Position numbers and translations under genes: made by a program
Shown: piece after piece, positions 8,086 through 17,649 of the stretch
Numbering within the stretch: position 1 is the first letter of the stretch
Layout: each line of letters starts with the position of its first letter
DNA from: Bacteroidales bacterium
GTDB lineage: Bacteria > Bacteroidota > Bacteroidia > Bacteroidales > UBA10428
Length of the DNA stretch: 32,728 nt
Direction: 5' to 3'
Assembly (NCBI GenBank): GCA_016935435.1
Contig: JAFGQZ010000084.1
Coordinates: forward strand, 1 to 32,728
The notes under the pieces: model-generated
What the model saw: the letters and a program-made list of their open reading frames with translations, nothing else
What the model was told of the DNA's origin: nothing
The model's database searches: none

Positions 8086-8928
8086 TTATATTCCATGACA
8101 GAGCGCTGCTGCGCCAAGAATGGCACTTTCGGCATCGGAAGCCTGCCCCAGGTGCAGGCTCGATGATACACGCGGCAACACAAAATCGCTTAATGAGTTT
8201 CGAAGGCTGTTTATGAAAAAGCCAAAACCTTTGCTCACCGAACCGCCAAAGACAATAATTTCGGGCGCCAGTGCATACAAAATTACTTTAACAGCATTTC
8301 CCAGGTGTGTTCCATATTCGTTCCAAAGCTCAATAGCTTCGTTGTCGCCGTCAACTGCGCGTTTATAAATATCGGCTCCGTTAAGCTTTTTTACACAGCT
8401 AAAAAATTTGCCACTACAATAATTTTCAATATTGGAGTCTTTATAAGGAATCATTCCAAATTCGCCGGCGCCCCCTTCGAGGCCGGTATAAAGTTTATTG
8501 TCGATAACAATTCCGGCGCCCAGTCCGGTACCCAGCGTTACGCCAACTATATTGGAATAGCTTTTCCCTATGCCAAAGTGTTTTACACCAAGCACAAAGC
8601 AATTGGCGTCGTTATTAACTGCTGCCACCTTTCCAAACTTCTCCTCCACAAGCGACCTTACCGGCACCTCTTTCCACGATGGAATGTTTGCCAGGTTGTA
8701 AATAACACCTGTTCCGGCATCGACGTTGCCCGGCACACCAATACCTATGGCACGTGTGTCGGGGGTAATTACTTCGCCAATAGCCCTGAAAAGGTTCTCA
8801 ATAATGTCGGCTTTGGTTTTATGGGCTTCCGTGGGTATTTCGGCCTTATTTTCCAAAATCCCGTTTACAATGAGCCCTGCCGAAATGCTGGTCCCTCCAA
8901 TATCTACCCCTACAATCTTATCGTTCAT
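8086..8928 (-). CDS. ROK-family sugar kinase (glucose/N-acetylglucosamine kinase, RokA-like)
   Basis: This is a 280-residue cytoplasmic kinase predicted to phosphorylate the 6-OH of GlcNAc and/or glucose with ATP. The N-terminal phosphate-binding loop is VGVDIGGTSISAG (6-18). The catalytic Asp is D107 in NNDANC. A second phosphate loop is GVTLGTGLGAGIV (129-141), and FGGSV lies toward the C-terminus. The usual ROK zinc motif (GH followed by CxCGxxGC) is absent: after GAGEFGMIP the chain reads NIENYCSGKFFSC. Bacteroides RokA, a hexokinase acting on glucose and GlcNAc, is the closest named relative I recall. It lies 63 bp downstream of the sugar permease and upstream of nagX. Kinase activity is very likely; the preferred sugar is inferred from context. 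Confidence 0.88.
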   Translation of the reverse strand: MNDKIVGVDIGGTSISAGLIVNGILENKAEIPTEAHKTKADIIENLFRAIGEVITPDTRAIGIGVPGNVDAGTGVIYNLANIPSWKEVPVRSLVEEKFGKVAAVNNDANCFVLGVKHFGIGKSYSNIVGVTLGTGLGAGIVIDNKLYTGLEGGAGEFGMIPYKDSNIENYCSGKFFSCVKKLNGADIYKRAVDGDNEAIELWNEYGTHLGNAVKVILYALAPEIIVFGGSVSKGFGFFINSLRNSLSDFVLPRVSSSLHLGQASDAESAILGAAALCHGI

Positions 8929-8991
8929 AACTGCTATATTACTTTCGTTTAAAAATATGTTCTAAAATTGTTCCCCAAAAAAGGGTGCTTA

Positions 8992-10212
8992 CTACTTTGT
9001 GCGTATTTTATGGCCTTGCAAAGCATAGTATAAAATATATAAAAACCCGGGAAAGCATAACCAATAGGCATTCTGGCTACCAACCCAATCTTTCATTAAT
9101 CCATATAAAAGTGGAATTAATGCGCCCCCAACAATTGCTATAACCATTAATGATGAACCAGATTTGGTGAATTTCCCTAAATCAGTCATTGCCAATGGCC
9201 ATAATGCAGGCCACATTAATGAACAGCCCAAAGCGATGAAAGCTATAAAATAAATCGATATTGCCTGAGGGGACAGAACTACCATTAACGAACCAAAAAT
9301 GGCCACCAACGAACATATTAACAAGGCTTTAGCCTGGCTAATGTATTTGGGGATAAAAATAACACCACAAATATACCCCACAACCATACCAATAGGCGAT
9401 ATCCAGGCAAACAATTCGGCATTGGGCAACATCAGGCTTTCTGCGTAATCGACTAAGGTACCTAATGCAATAGTTTCAACACCCACATAAATAAACAATG
9501 CCAGAACACCTAATAACAAGTGTGGAAATTGCCAGATTGAAGTTTTGTTTGCAGCATATGGACAATCATCACTACTTTCCTCATCTTCACCGGCAGCTTT
9601 TACTTCAGGCAGCTTTGCTAACAAAGCCATAACCCCTAACAGGATAAAAACACCAATAATTATTAAAAAAGGAAGGTTAATATCGGCTAACTTAACATCT
9701 TTAACACTTTTGCCTATAACCAAAGCAAGAAAAAGCGGGGCAATAGGCCATGCCAGCTTATTGGCGATTCCCATAAAGCTCATTCTTTTTGCAGCACTTT
9801 CCATTGGGCCAAGTATGGTAATATATGGGTTTACCGATGCTTGTAGAAATGTATTTCCCATGCCACTTATAAACGATGCAACTAGAAAGAGAGTAAGGCT
9901 CTCCATTTTTGCTGACGGAAGAAATAAGTAAAACCCAACAGCAAACATTACAAATGATAAAGCCATGGTTTTTTTATAACCAATTCTTCCAATAACAAAT
10001 GATGCCGGATAGCCAAAAATTAAAAATGCTGAAAATGTTGCAGCCAATACCATGTACGACTGACCCGAAGATATATTTAATGCTTGTTTTAGCAATGGTA
10101 TGATATAACTGTTTATTCCCAAAGCAAAACCAATTGCAAAAAACATAACCCCGATAATCATAAGAGGGATCACGTATCTGGGTGTTTGTGCGGCTGAAGT
10201 ATTATTACTCAT
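8992..10212 (-). CDS. nagP: MFS sugar permease, FucP/NagP type (probable GlcNAc transporter)
   Basis: This is a transporter of about 406 residues with 12 predicted helices. I start it at the ATG at 10212 (MSNNTSAAQ); the longer reading frame begins with TTG and adds nine unlikely residues. The FucP-family signatures are clear: PLMIIGVMFFAIGFALGIN in helix 1, then GYPASFVIGRIGYKK. The strongest is GMGNTFLQASVNPYITILGP, with SAAKRMSF after it. A charged central loop (EDEESSDDCPY) separates the two halves. FucP-type permeases move sugars into the cytoplasm with protons. Lying between the NagB fusion and the ROK kinase, it most likely carries GlcNAc, as NagP does in other bacteria. The symbol is by context; glucose or another hexosamine cannot be excluded from sequence alone. 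Confidence 0.85.
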   Translation of the reverse strand: MSNNTSAAQTPRYVIPLMIIGVMFFAIGFALGINSYIIPLLKQALNISSGQSYMVLAATFSAFLIFGYPASFVIGRIGYKKTMALSFVMFAVGFYLFLPSAKMESLTLFLVASFISGMGNTFLQASVNPYITILGPMESAAKRMSFMGIANKLAWPIAPLFLALVIGKSVKDVKLADINLPFLIIIGVFILLGVMALLAKLPEVKAAGEDEESSDDCPYAANKTSIWQFPHLLLGVLALFIYVGVETIALGTLVDYAESLMLPNAELFAWISPIGMVVGYICGVIFIPKYISQAKALLICSLVAIFGSLMVVLSPQAISIYFIAFIALGCSLMWPALWPLAMTDLGKFTKSGSSLMVIAIVGGALIPLLYGLMKDWVGSQNAYWLCFPGFLYILYYALQGHKIRTK

Positions 10213-10355
10213 AGTTTGTTTTTTTAATAATGATATCAATATTTATTGCATCTGAAAAATTAAATAAACAGGGCCATAAAAATAAGTATAATTTCTACTT
10301 TCTTTTTTTAGCTGTTTTATTTAATGATTTCATTTATTAATCTGTAATTAACCCT

Positions 10356-12680
10356 TTAATCAAGTATGCCCTCCATCGATTTTTCGAGTTCGCGCGCCGA
10401 AGTTAGAAACTCTTCCACTGTCATTTCCTTAAAATAAAGCAAGCCGTGTGTTGCCCGAATACGGGGGCTTTCGTGCTGATAAAAGAAATTCTTGCCCAGT
10501 AGCAACTGTATGCTTTTCAGTTGATCGACCCATATTTTCCGGCTTAGTTCGCTAAACTTGCCGTTATGCGCATAGCTTGGAAACGAAGCATCGACCTGGC
10601 TCAGGTAACTGTTTGTGAAGGAGTTGTCGAGCACCGACATGGCATTTAGCGAAACGGGCACAATTACATTGGCTTCCGATGGGTTAAACCTGTACCACAC
10701 GTTGCGGTACCCCCATATACGGAGCTTCGATAAATCTTCTTCCCGCTCCCACAAGCGAATAGCATCGGCAATTACCTGCAACACCTTGTAGTGTGTGTCG
10801 GGGCCACTGCCTTCGGGGTCGAAGGCCAGACTGATAACTGTTGGTTTTATTTCGCGGAGTTTTTCAAGTATAGGCTCCACGTCGCGGTCGCGCTTGGGCT
10901 GTTCGGTGAATATATCGCCGGTATAAAAGCCCAACCTTAAATGGTGTACATTTTTTGTTTGTATGCCAAAATATGCCCAAACCAGCTCTTCCTCAAATTC
11001 GCGGATCATACCCTTGAGCTTTTGAATTTTAGCCGGGTTTTTTTCTCCGTCGTAGCTGCGGCGAAGGGTTGCCAGAATGTCATTTATCTGGTCGCGCAAT
11101 TCTTCGGCCGACTGCACCCCATATATCTCTACAAGGGCCCGCACCAACCGGTGCGAAAGTCCGCGCTTTAATTCGTAGGGCTCGCCCGATGCAACTTTTA
11201 TTAAGTAATGATAAACGTCTTTGTCGCGCTTAAACTTATATCCCGAAGTAAAAAAATCGGGGAAGGAAGTCATTTGTATGAGCCCTTTGTCGAGAAAGTT
11301 TTTGGTATCGTTAAGTGCATTTATTACAAATTTGTTGGTCACAGCAGTAAAACCCGATGTGAGTACCGAAAAATACGATTTGTTCGACTCGTAGCGCATA
11401 AGCCTGTGAATATGCGGCAAAATACCGAGCATTATATCGTCGTGGTGGGGACCGGTGTGGTAATACACCTGGTCTTCTTCGGCCAACATGCCCTTTTCAA
11501 TTTTTTCGAGTACCGATTTAACAACAGAAGAAACAGTATTCTCACTGATACCGGGAATGAGTTTACAGTATTTATCGTTTTTAAGGTCTTCTATGGTAAG
11601 GTGATGGCCATATTTGTCGATTTTTTTACAAAGATCGATAATGGCCCTGTCGGTTTTTTCCTGTGTCCAGGGGCCGTCTTTATAATAAGCCTCCACCGAA
11701 CTTTCGAGCATTGAGGCTGCGCCGTTCGTAAGATAAAACCGGGAGTTGGGCAATTTCGACAAAACAGTTGCGGGGTAAAGGTTCGAAGGCGGGCATTCCA
11801 GTGCATCTTTAACCATTGGGGCCTTTGCCTCTCCGGCAGCAAAAATTATGGCAACTGCTTCGGGGTTATAGGTAATAGTTTCGAGCCCGATGGTTATCAC
11901 CAGCCGGTTTTTCGAAACTTCTATGCCGCCCAAATCGCCGGCAGCAACAGCCTGTGTTTCGAAATTGGTAGCAGTAAGCCTGGTTGACGAATGATGGTCG
12001 GAGCCCCTGGTATTAAAAGCTATGTGCCCGTCGGGGCCAATGCCTCCGAGGAAAAAACCTATTCCGCCCTTATCGCGTACGGCGGCCTCGTATTCAGAGC
12101 ACCAGTTGTCGATAAGAAAAATCGATTTTTGTTGGGCAAATTCTGTCTGGTCAACAGGCTCGCGGTATCTCAGGGACAAATCGACGCGGTAATCGGGGAA
12201 AATTTCGGAATAATGTTTTCCTTCGAAAAGGGGTATAGTATCGCAATTAATGAGCAGCGAGTTTTTAGTGTTTAAGCCAAACCCTTTGAAGTAATAATTG
12301 TTTACATAATTGAAGAAACTGTTATGCTGGTTTGAGTTTATTGGGTAAAACTCGTCGATTTGCACAAACTGCAAGTCTTTCAACGAGGGTTTTGCAGCAA
12401 GGTTCAAACCATATTTAGCCCTTATTTCCTTGCCTTTTTTCGTATCCCAGTTTTCGAGCAGGTAAACTGTCCATACTATAAAATATTCGGGAGTTTTTCC
12501 GGTTGGGAGGCTAATTACCCCTTTGGGGTTATCGTGCACCCATTCCAGGAACCTGAGTGCTGTAAGGAACCCAAGTTTCGGAAAATTATCGACGGTAACA
12601 TACGGAATATTTGTATTCTGTTTTATCTCTGCTTTCCCATTAAGAAAAGCCTGTTCAACCTGAGTGAATTTCACTGTCAT
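10356..12680 (-). CDS. nagB: Glucosamine-6-phosphate deaminase fused to PIG-L/LmbE deacetylase-like domain
   Basis: This is a two-domain cytoplasmic protein of 774 residues. The NagB half (about 1-340) has the sugar-phosphate loop SLPTGKTP (58-64), QIDEF with D109/E110 (E. coli Asp72 region) and GGIGPDGHIAFN (212-223) with D217 and H219. E. coli NagB has Glu148 right after that motif; here the residue is Thr224. The C-terminal half (about 400-774) has PHHDDIMLG (411-419), matching the zinc site of PIG-L/LmbE deacetylases, and GPDTHYKVL (626-634) with H630 as a possible third ligand. A charged coil (about 525-570) interrupts it. NagB turns glucosamine-6-P into fructose-6-P and ammonia. With no nagA in the window, the second half could deacetylate GlcNAc-6-P; that is inference. 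Similar long NagB proteins exist in Bacteroides. The start has a good AAAGGA ribosome-binding site. It is the first gene after the susD terminator. Confidence 0.9.
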   Translation of the reverse strand: MTVKFTQVEQAFLNGKAEIKQNTNIPYVTVDNFPKLGFLTALRFLEWVHDNPKGVISLPTGKTPEYFIVWTVYLLENWDTKKGKEIRAKYGLNLAAKPSLKDLQFVQIDEFYPINSNQHNSFFNYVNNYYFKGFGLNTKNSLLINCDTIPLFEGKHYSEIFPDYRVDLSLRYREPVDQTEFAQQKSIFLIDNWCSEYEAAVRDKGGIGFFLGGIGPDGHIAFNTRGSDHHSSTRLTATNFETQAVAAGDLGGIEVSKNRLVITIGLETITYNPEAVAIIFAAGEAKAPMVKDALECPPSNLYPATVLSKLPNSRFYLTNGAASMLESSVEAYYKDGPWTQEKTDRAIIDLCKKIDKYGHHLTIEDLKNDKYCKLIPGISENTVSSVVKSVLEKIEKGMLAEEDQVYYHTGPHHDDIMLGILPHIHRLMRYESNKSYFSVLTSGFTAVTNKFVINALNDTKNFLDKGLIQMTSFPDFFTSGYKFKRDKDVYHYLIKVASGEPYELKRGLSHRLVRALVEIYGVQSAEELRDQINDILATLRRSYDGEKNPAKIQKLKGMIREFEEELVWAYFGIQTKNVHHLRLGFYTGDIFTEQPKRDRDVEPILEKLREIKPTVISLAFDPEGSGPDTHYKVLQVIADAIRLWEREEDLSKLRIWGYRNVWYRFNPSEANVIVPVSLNAMSVLDNSFTNSYLSQVDASFPSYAHNGKFSELSRKIWVDQLKSIQLLLGKNFFYQHESPRIRATHGLLYFKEMTVEEFLTSARELEKSMEGILD

Positions 12681-12798
12681 TTTCCTTTCTGTTTAATCTG
12701 TAAATACAAATAATATGTGGTTGCGGACTGAGGTGTTTGGCAAAAAAAATATAGACATTGCAAATGGCAAAGCATATACCTGCCAACTTGCGAAGATT

Positions 12799-12865
12799 AA
12801 AAAAAGCTGTCCGGTAAGCGAAGTATAACGATTTCGCCCATAATTAGCCATGCTTACCGGACAGC
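12799..12865 (-). terminator. Intrinsic terminator of the susC-susD operon
   Basis: GCTGTCCGGTAAGC (12806-12819) and GCTTACCGGACAGC (12852-12865) form a perfect 14-bp stem with a 32-nt loop. On the - strand the second arm is followed directly by seven T (12805-12799). It lies 45 bp after the susD stop codon and upstream of nagB, so it should separate the two transcripts. The loop contains a smaller GCGAA/TTCGC pairing. Confidence 0.85.
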
Positions 12866-12909
12866 AAAAGAACCCTATTTTATAAACTAACTAACCTACT
12901 ATATAATAA

Positions 12910-14511
12910 TTAATCTACATCCCACCAGAGTTTCTGGGCCGCATCGTCTTTACCGTTAAGGTACGAACTAATAGCCAGCGTTGCCTGATCTGGGCTTATA
13001 CTAAGAATATTTGACGGATAAGGCATTCTCTTAAGAAATTCGCCTGCCTTTAATGTTCCATCGAAATTTGCGCTGCTTTCCATATTTTTAGGAATAACCA
13101 GTTTTGGGAAACCTGTTCTACGGAATTCAGCCCATGCTTCAGCCCCTAAGGGGAAAACGGCAATCCATTTTTGTGTGATTATCTGTTCAAGTGCTTTGGC
13201 ATCATCCCATTTGGGGGTTATTGCCGTTGTAGCCGAATAATTGTTTGCATGGTTGTTATAATCGATATAGTTCGCCGGAGTTGCAGTGCTGGCCAGATAA
13301 TCAGATGCTTCTGCTTCTGACAGCCCTCTAAGAACAAATGATGCAGCAACACCCTTTTCATAATATTCTTTTGCCTTGCCGGAAGATAACCCTCCCAGGT
13401 TTCTGGTTGCAGCTTCAGCTAAAAGGAAATAGCTTTCGGCGCCTGACACCCATAAGAAATTAGCCCCAACCTTTACCTGGGAATAGCCTGCATAATGACC
13501 CTTGCTTGAAGAAAGTTCAATACCTGCCCTCATACCAGCATAAGTGCCACTCTGGAAAATAACTGTATCGCTGGTTGCAGGAAGGAAATAAGCACCGAGG
13601 CGAGGATCCTGCATGCCTGTCATAAACGACTGCATATCGGAACTCATCACACAATCGATCCATGATGTACTAATAAAAGAGAAGGGGTTAAACACGCCAT
13701 TTGCATCGGTATTAATTGAAAAATCACCTGTGTTTTCATCTAGAACCCCATAAGAATCATTTACAACCTCAGTAATATATTCAGCAGCTGTTGTAGGATC
13801 GGCGTTTGAAATACGCATAGCCAAACGTAATTTAAGGGTATTGGCAAGTTTAATCCAATTGGTAATATCACCTCCAAAATTAGAAATGTCTGCACCACTG
13901 TTTTTAACCCTGTCGGCAGCAGCACCTGCGGCATAAGCTTTTAATGTATCAATTGCAATGTTTAGCTCGGGTAAAAACCCATTTTTATAAATATCGTTAA
14001 CATTATCGAATTTCGGGCTTAAACCAACTCCATATTCCAGGTAAGGAAAAGGGCCAAAACCATCGACAAGCGGAAGGGCTGTAAGGATTTTTAAGATAAG
14101 GCCATAAGAATAGAAATCGCCATATTCGGCCCCGTTTCCGGTTTCCCTTGCCAGTGCGAGGTATTCGGTAAGGTTGGTCTGAGCTACAATAAATGCCCAG
14201 CTGTTCCAGCCATGGTTCCAGTTATAATTACTATTAACATCGGGACGGTTAAAACTAGCCGGGTGCATGGTATAACCCGCAAAAACATCGGCATTTAAGT
14301 TCTGTTGCACCTGGTACATCCATGAAGAAGTAAGGTTAAACAGGTTTTTCTCCATTGTAATAATATGCTGCTTAAACAATTCACCATCGGCTTGCAAATC
14401 AGTCATGGTAATTCGCTTGGGATCGTTGTTCATGTCTTCCATTATTTCGGTACACCCTTGTGCAACGACAATGGCACATGCGAACAGTAATAATTTTATC
14501 TGATTTTTCAT
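12910..14511 (-). CDS. susD: SusD/RagB-family outer-membrane lipoprotein
   Basis: This is a 533-residue surface glycan-binding lipoprotein. The signal peptide ends in VAQGC, a good lipobox with the lipidated Cys at 20. The mature protein fits the SusD-like group: the N-terminal NNDPKRI, the helical repeat region with SSWMYQVQQNLNADVF, NHGWNSWAFIVAQTNL, and LRLAMRISNADPTTAAEYI. The C-terminal part has WVSGAESYFLLAEAA, followed by EQIITQKWIAVFPLGAEAWAEFRRTG and the MPYPSNIL ending. SusD proteins lid the SusC barrel and bind the sugar. It lies 22 bp downstream of susC, the normal order, and is closed by a strong terminator. Its ligand is inferred as a GlcNAc-containing oligosaccharide from the adjoining GlcNAc genes. 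Confidence 0.93.
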   Translation of the reverse strand: MKNQIKLLLFACAIVVAQGCTEIMEDMNNDPKRITMTDLQADGELFKQHIITMEKNLFNLTSSWMYQVQQNLNADVFAGYTMHPASFNRPDVNSNYNWNHGWNSWAFIVAQTNLTEYLALARETGNGAEYGDFYSYGLILKILTALPLVDGFGPFPYLEYGVGLSPKFDNVNDIYKNGFLPELNIAIDTLKAYAAGAAADRVKNSGADISNFGGDITNWIKLANTLKLRLAMRISNADPTTAAEYITEVVNDSYGVLDENTGDFSINTDANGVFNPFSFISTSWIDCVMSSDMQSFMTGMQDPRLGAYFLPATSDTVIFQSGTYAGMRAGIELSSSKGHYAGYSQVKVGANFLWVSGAESYFLLAEAATRNLGGLSSGKAKEYYEKGVAASFVLRGLSEAEASDYLASTATPANYIDYNNHANNYSATTAITPKWDDAKALEQIITQKWIAVFPLGAEAWAEFRRTGFPKLVIPKNMESSANFDGTLKAGEFLKRMPYPSNILSISPDQATLAISSYLNGKDDAAQKLWWDVD

Positions 14512-14534
14512 GTTAATTCAGTTTTTCAGTTTAC

Positions 14535-17500
14535 TTAAAATGTTGCTTTTACACTAAACCCAAACGAGCGGGTTGCAGGAATATTCAAACCTTCAATACC
14601 TTGTAAGCCCGTTGCAGTTCCGGCAGAAATTTCCGGATCAAAAGGAGCTTCGTTATATAAGAAAAACAGGTTGCGGGCAAATAAGGCCAGGTTAATACTT
14701 TTGATTTTCACATCTGGTTGGGTCAAGCGAAAATCGTAGCCAAAGGCAATTTCCCTTACCCTGAAATTCGTTGCACTATATACATAGTTGCTGCCTATTG
14801 CCGACACACCCCGGAACCAGCTTTGAACCTGGTCCTGACCACTGGCAACAGTATTTCCTTCAAATTCCACTTTGCCGGCATCGCGCGCATCGGCACTGCG
14901 TTGCGATCTTCCATACTGATCTAGAGACGATTCGGTAAAGGAAATTACTTCACCACCAATTTTTCCATCGATAAGGAATTTAAAATATGCTCCTTTATAC
15001 GAAAAAGTATTAGACCAACCAAGGGATATTGGGGAATTTGGATTGCCAACTTTTACAAAATCGGTAGTAGCCAATGGGCTGCCGGTTGAATCAACCATAA
15101 CGTTTCCGTTGGCATCTCTTTGGAAGTCGGATGCATATAAATCGCCGAACTGGCTGCCCTTCACCATCCTTATTTCAGCTATTTTTGTACTGCTATAAGG
15201 GGTAATTACATATTGTTCAAGGTTATTGTCGTCATCGATAGATATAATTTCGTTGTTGTTGTATGCAAAGTTCAGGTTAGTCGAGTATTTAAACTCCCTA
15301 CTTTGTGCTAATTTATAACCAAGTGACAATTCCACACCACTATTACGGATTTCCCCGGCATTTACATAGTAATTTGGCACATGAACTCCCAGAGGAGCTA
15401 CAACCATCAAATATTGGTTAACAACGTTATTGTTATAGTAGGTAAAATCTAAGTCTATACTATTGTTAAAAAGTCGAATATTGCCCCCAAGTTCAAGAGA
15501 TTTTGACCTCTCGGGATCAAGTAAATCTTCGTTGCCATTTTCATCAATTGGCACACCAACCTGCGGTGCAACAGGGCTACCCCCGTTATCGGTTGTATAA
15601 AACAGGTTTGCACGATTGTTGTTTACACCATAAGGGAGCGCATTACCAACTTCGCTATATGAAGCCCTCAGTTTAGCAAAACTTAAAATATCGCCGGTAC
15701 CGGTAACTTCCGAAAGAATAAAAGTTCCACCAATTGATGGGTAAAAGAATGGTTTCCCTACGATTGTTGAAGCCCATTCCTGACGTCCGGTAACATCGAC
15801 AAACAACATGTTTTTATAACCCATTGTAGCGGTTCCGAAAACCGATTGCATAAGTGTTTCGGTAGAATACTCAATGTGATGGAAAGTACCCGTAAAATTT
15901 GAAAGCGAGAAAACATTAGCAGTAACAAAATTGTTTTGGCCATTAACTGAGCGGGCTTCTAATGCATATCCCTTTGAGTAACTATTGCTTTGTCCGATAG
16001 TAGCATCTATATTTATATCGCTCGTCAGGTCTTTATTGAAAGTTAAAAGCACATCTGCATAAAACAGGCTGGTTGAGTTTTTCAATAAACTATATCCTCC
16101 TTTATCATCCCATAGTATGCCTGATGTTGTAGCAAAAATATGTTGTTCAAATTGATCATCGATACGATCGTAACTGGTACGGGCCATTAGATTCAGTCCT
16201 TCCATTATTTTAAAGTTCAAACCGGCTGAATAAATGCCCCTGTCCCTTTTAAGTACATTCGGGTTTTTATGTATTATCCAGTAAGGGTTATCAAGAATAA
16301 AATTGGTTGTGTTGTAATCTTTATATGGCCCAACCTGTGAATATATGCTTCTTACCGGATCCCAAACCTGGTAATTTTCTTTTGAATTGGCGAATGCATC
16401 TCCCGACCCACCATAAAGATATGCCGAACCTGCCGGGTTACTGTAAAATCCGGTATAAGGACGGTTTTCGATAGTCTGTGAAATAAGGTTAGCGCTACCA
16501 TTTACCGATAAGCGGTTGTTTATTTTGGAATTTCCGTTCAATAAGAAGTTGTGTTTGTTAAGTTCGTTTGTTGGAACAATACCTTTAGCAAATGTATTGG
16601 CATAAGAAAGATAAAACTGATTGTTTTCATTACCGTTTGTTGCCGAAACACTGTTAATGGTGGTTAACCCAGATTGGAAGAAATCACGCAGGTTGTCTGT
16701 AGATATAGCACCATTGTTTTTTGCTCCCCATGTTGAAGGATCGTTTTCTGTACTGGTCGGGTCTAACGCAACTGTTGAGCCGTAAATTCCCTGTACTTCG
16801 GGCATTGTCAAAGCATTATCGAATGATGTTGATGTAGAAATTTCAACTTTAGAAATGCCAGATTTTCCTTTTTTTGTTGTAATAAGTACTACACCGTTTT
16901 GCCCCATACTGCCATATAGTGCCGATGCACTTGCTCCTTTAAGCACATTAATGCTCTCAATATCATCGGGGTTTATGTTAGAAATAGCATCACCACCATC
17001 AACAGTACCGCCAAACTGTGCACCGCCGATCTGGCCAAAACTTGAGTTGTTCATTGGAACACCATCAATAACATATAATGGCTGGTTTTCGCTGTTAATA
17101 GATTTATTGCCCCTGATAATTACCCTTGAAGAGCCTCCAACACCAGAAGAGCTTTTACCTATAACCAACCCGGCAGTTTTACCCGATAACGAGTTGATCA
17201 TGTTTACATCCTTTACTGTAGTTAGTTCTTCACCATCTACACTTTGGGTTGAGTAGGTCAAGCCACGTTCTTTTTTAACAATGCCCAAAGCTGTTACAAC
17301 TACCTCGTCGAGTTGTTCCATGCTTGGCACCAGTGTTACATCAATAACCGATTGATCGCCTACTGTAACAACTTCTGTTAAGAAACCAATAAAGGAGAAG
17401 CTTAATTCATCGCCTTTATTTACTGTTATCGAATACTTACCGTCGACATCGGTAATTGTTCCGGTGGTTGTGCCTTTTACAACTACACTAACACCGACCA

Positions 17501-17612
17501 ATAGTTCGCCGTCCTGATACGAAGTAACCGTACCGGTTACCTGTGTCTGCTGTGCATTTACCAGGCACGCAAACGCGAACCCGATAATTAGAAAGGTTAA
17601 GAGTCTTTTCAT
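14535..17612 (-). CDS. susC: SusC/RagA-family TonB-linked outer-membrane transporter
   Basis: This is a 1025-residue energised outer-membrane importer for oligosaccharides. It has a signal peptide (1-20, ending LVNAQ) and a carboxypeptidase-regulatory-like domain (about 24-97, with VTGTVTSYQDGELLVGVSVV and GTITDVDGKYSI). The SusC TonB box DEVVVTALG is at 102-110. The plug follows (about 112-235, with IIRGNKSINSENQPLYVIDG), then a long barrel ending in GFSVKATF. The length is normal for the family. It is paired with susD 22 bp downstream and starts 37 bp after the ROK regulator stop, so regulator and transporter are probably co-transcribed. The substrate is not readable from sequence; neighbours point to chitooligosaccharides or other GlcNAc-bearing glycans. 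Confidence 0.95.
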   Translation of the reverse strand: MKRLLTFLIIGFAFACLVNAQQTQVTGTVTSYQDGELLVGVSVVVKGTTTGTITDVDGKYSITVNKGDELSFSFIGFLTEVVTVGDQSVIDVTLVPSMEQLDEVVVTALGIVKKERGLTYSTQSVDGEELTTVKDVNMINSLSGKTAGLVIGKSSSGVGGSSRVIIRGNKSINSENQPLYVIDGVPMNNSSFGQIGGAQFGGTVDGGDAISNINPDDIESINVLKGASASALYGSMGQNGVVLITTKKGKSGISKVEISTSTSFDNALTMPEVQGIYGSTVALDPTSTENDPSTWGAKNNGAISTDNLRDFFQSGLTTINSVSATNGNENNQFYLSYANTFAKGIVPTNELNKHNFLLNGNSKINNRLSVNGSANLISQTIENRPYTGFYSNPAGSAYLYGGSGDAFANSKENYQVWDPVRSIYSQVGPYKDYNTTNFILDNPYWIIHKNPNVLKRDRGIYSAGLNFKIMEGLNLMARTSYDRIDDQFEQHIFATTSGILWDDKGGYSLLKNSTSLFYADVLLTFNKDLTSDINIDATIGQSNSYSKGYALEARSVNGQNNFVTANVFSLSNFTGTFHHIEYSTETLMQSVFGTATMGYKNMLFVDVTGRQEWASTIVGKPFFYPSIGGTFILSEVTGTGDILSFAKLRASYSEVGNALPYGVNNNRANLFYTTDNGGSPVAPQVGVPIDENGNEDLLDPERSKSLELGGNIRLFNNSIDLDFTYYNNNVVNQYLMVVAPLGVHVPNYYVNAGEIRNSGVELSLGYKLAQSREFKYSTNLNFAYNNNEIISIDDDNNLEQYVITPYSSTKIAEIRMVKGSQFGDLYASDFQRDANGNVMVDSTGSPLATTDFVKVGNPNSPISLGWSNTFSYKGAYFKFLIDGKIGGEVISFTESSLDQYGRSQRSADARDAGKVEFEGNTVASGQDQVQSWFRGVSAIGSNYVYSATNFRVREIAFGYDFRLTQPDVKIKSINLALFARNLFFLYNEAPFDPEISAGTATGLQGIEGLNIPATRSFGFSVKATF

Positions 17613-17649
17613 TTTAGGTTAAGTTTTGTAAGACCAAAGAATTATGATA

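Noticed and set aside
8305..8952. 215-codon open frame on the + strand across the ROK kinase gene
   Set aside because: It lies opposite a clear ROK kinase, has no recognisable motif, and its composition looks like antisense of a coding gene.
10213..10239. N-terminal extension of the sugar permease from a TTG codon
   Set aside because: The ATG at 10212 gives a normal family start; the added nine residues are not expected and TTG starts are rare here.
11208..11714. 168-codon + strand frame across the NagB–PIG-L gene
   Set aside because: Shadow of a strongly supported gene; no signal, motif or ribosome-binding site.
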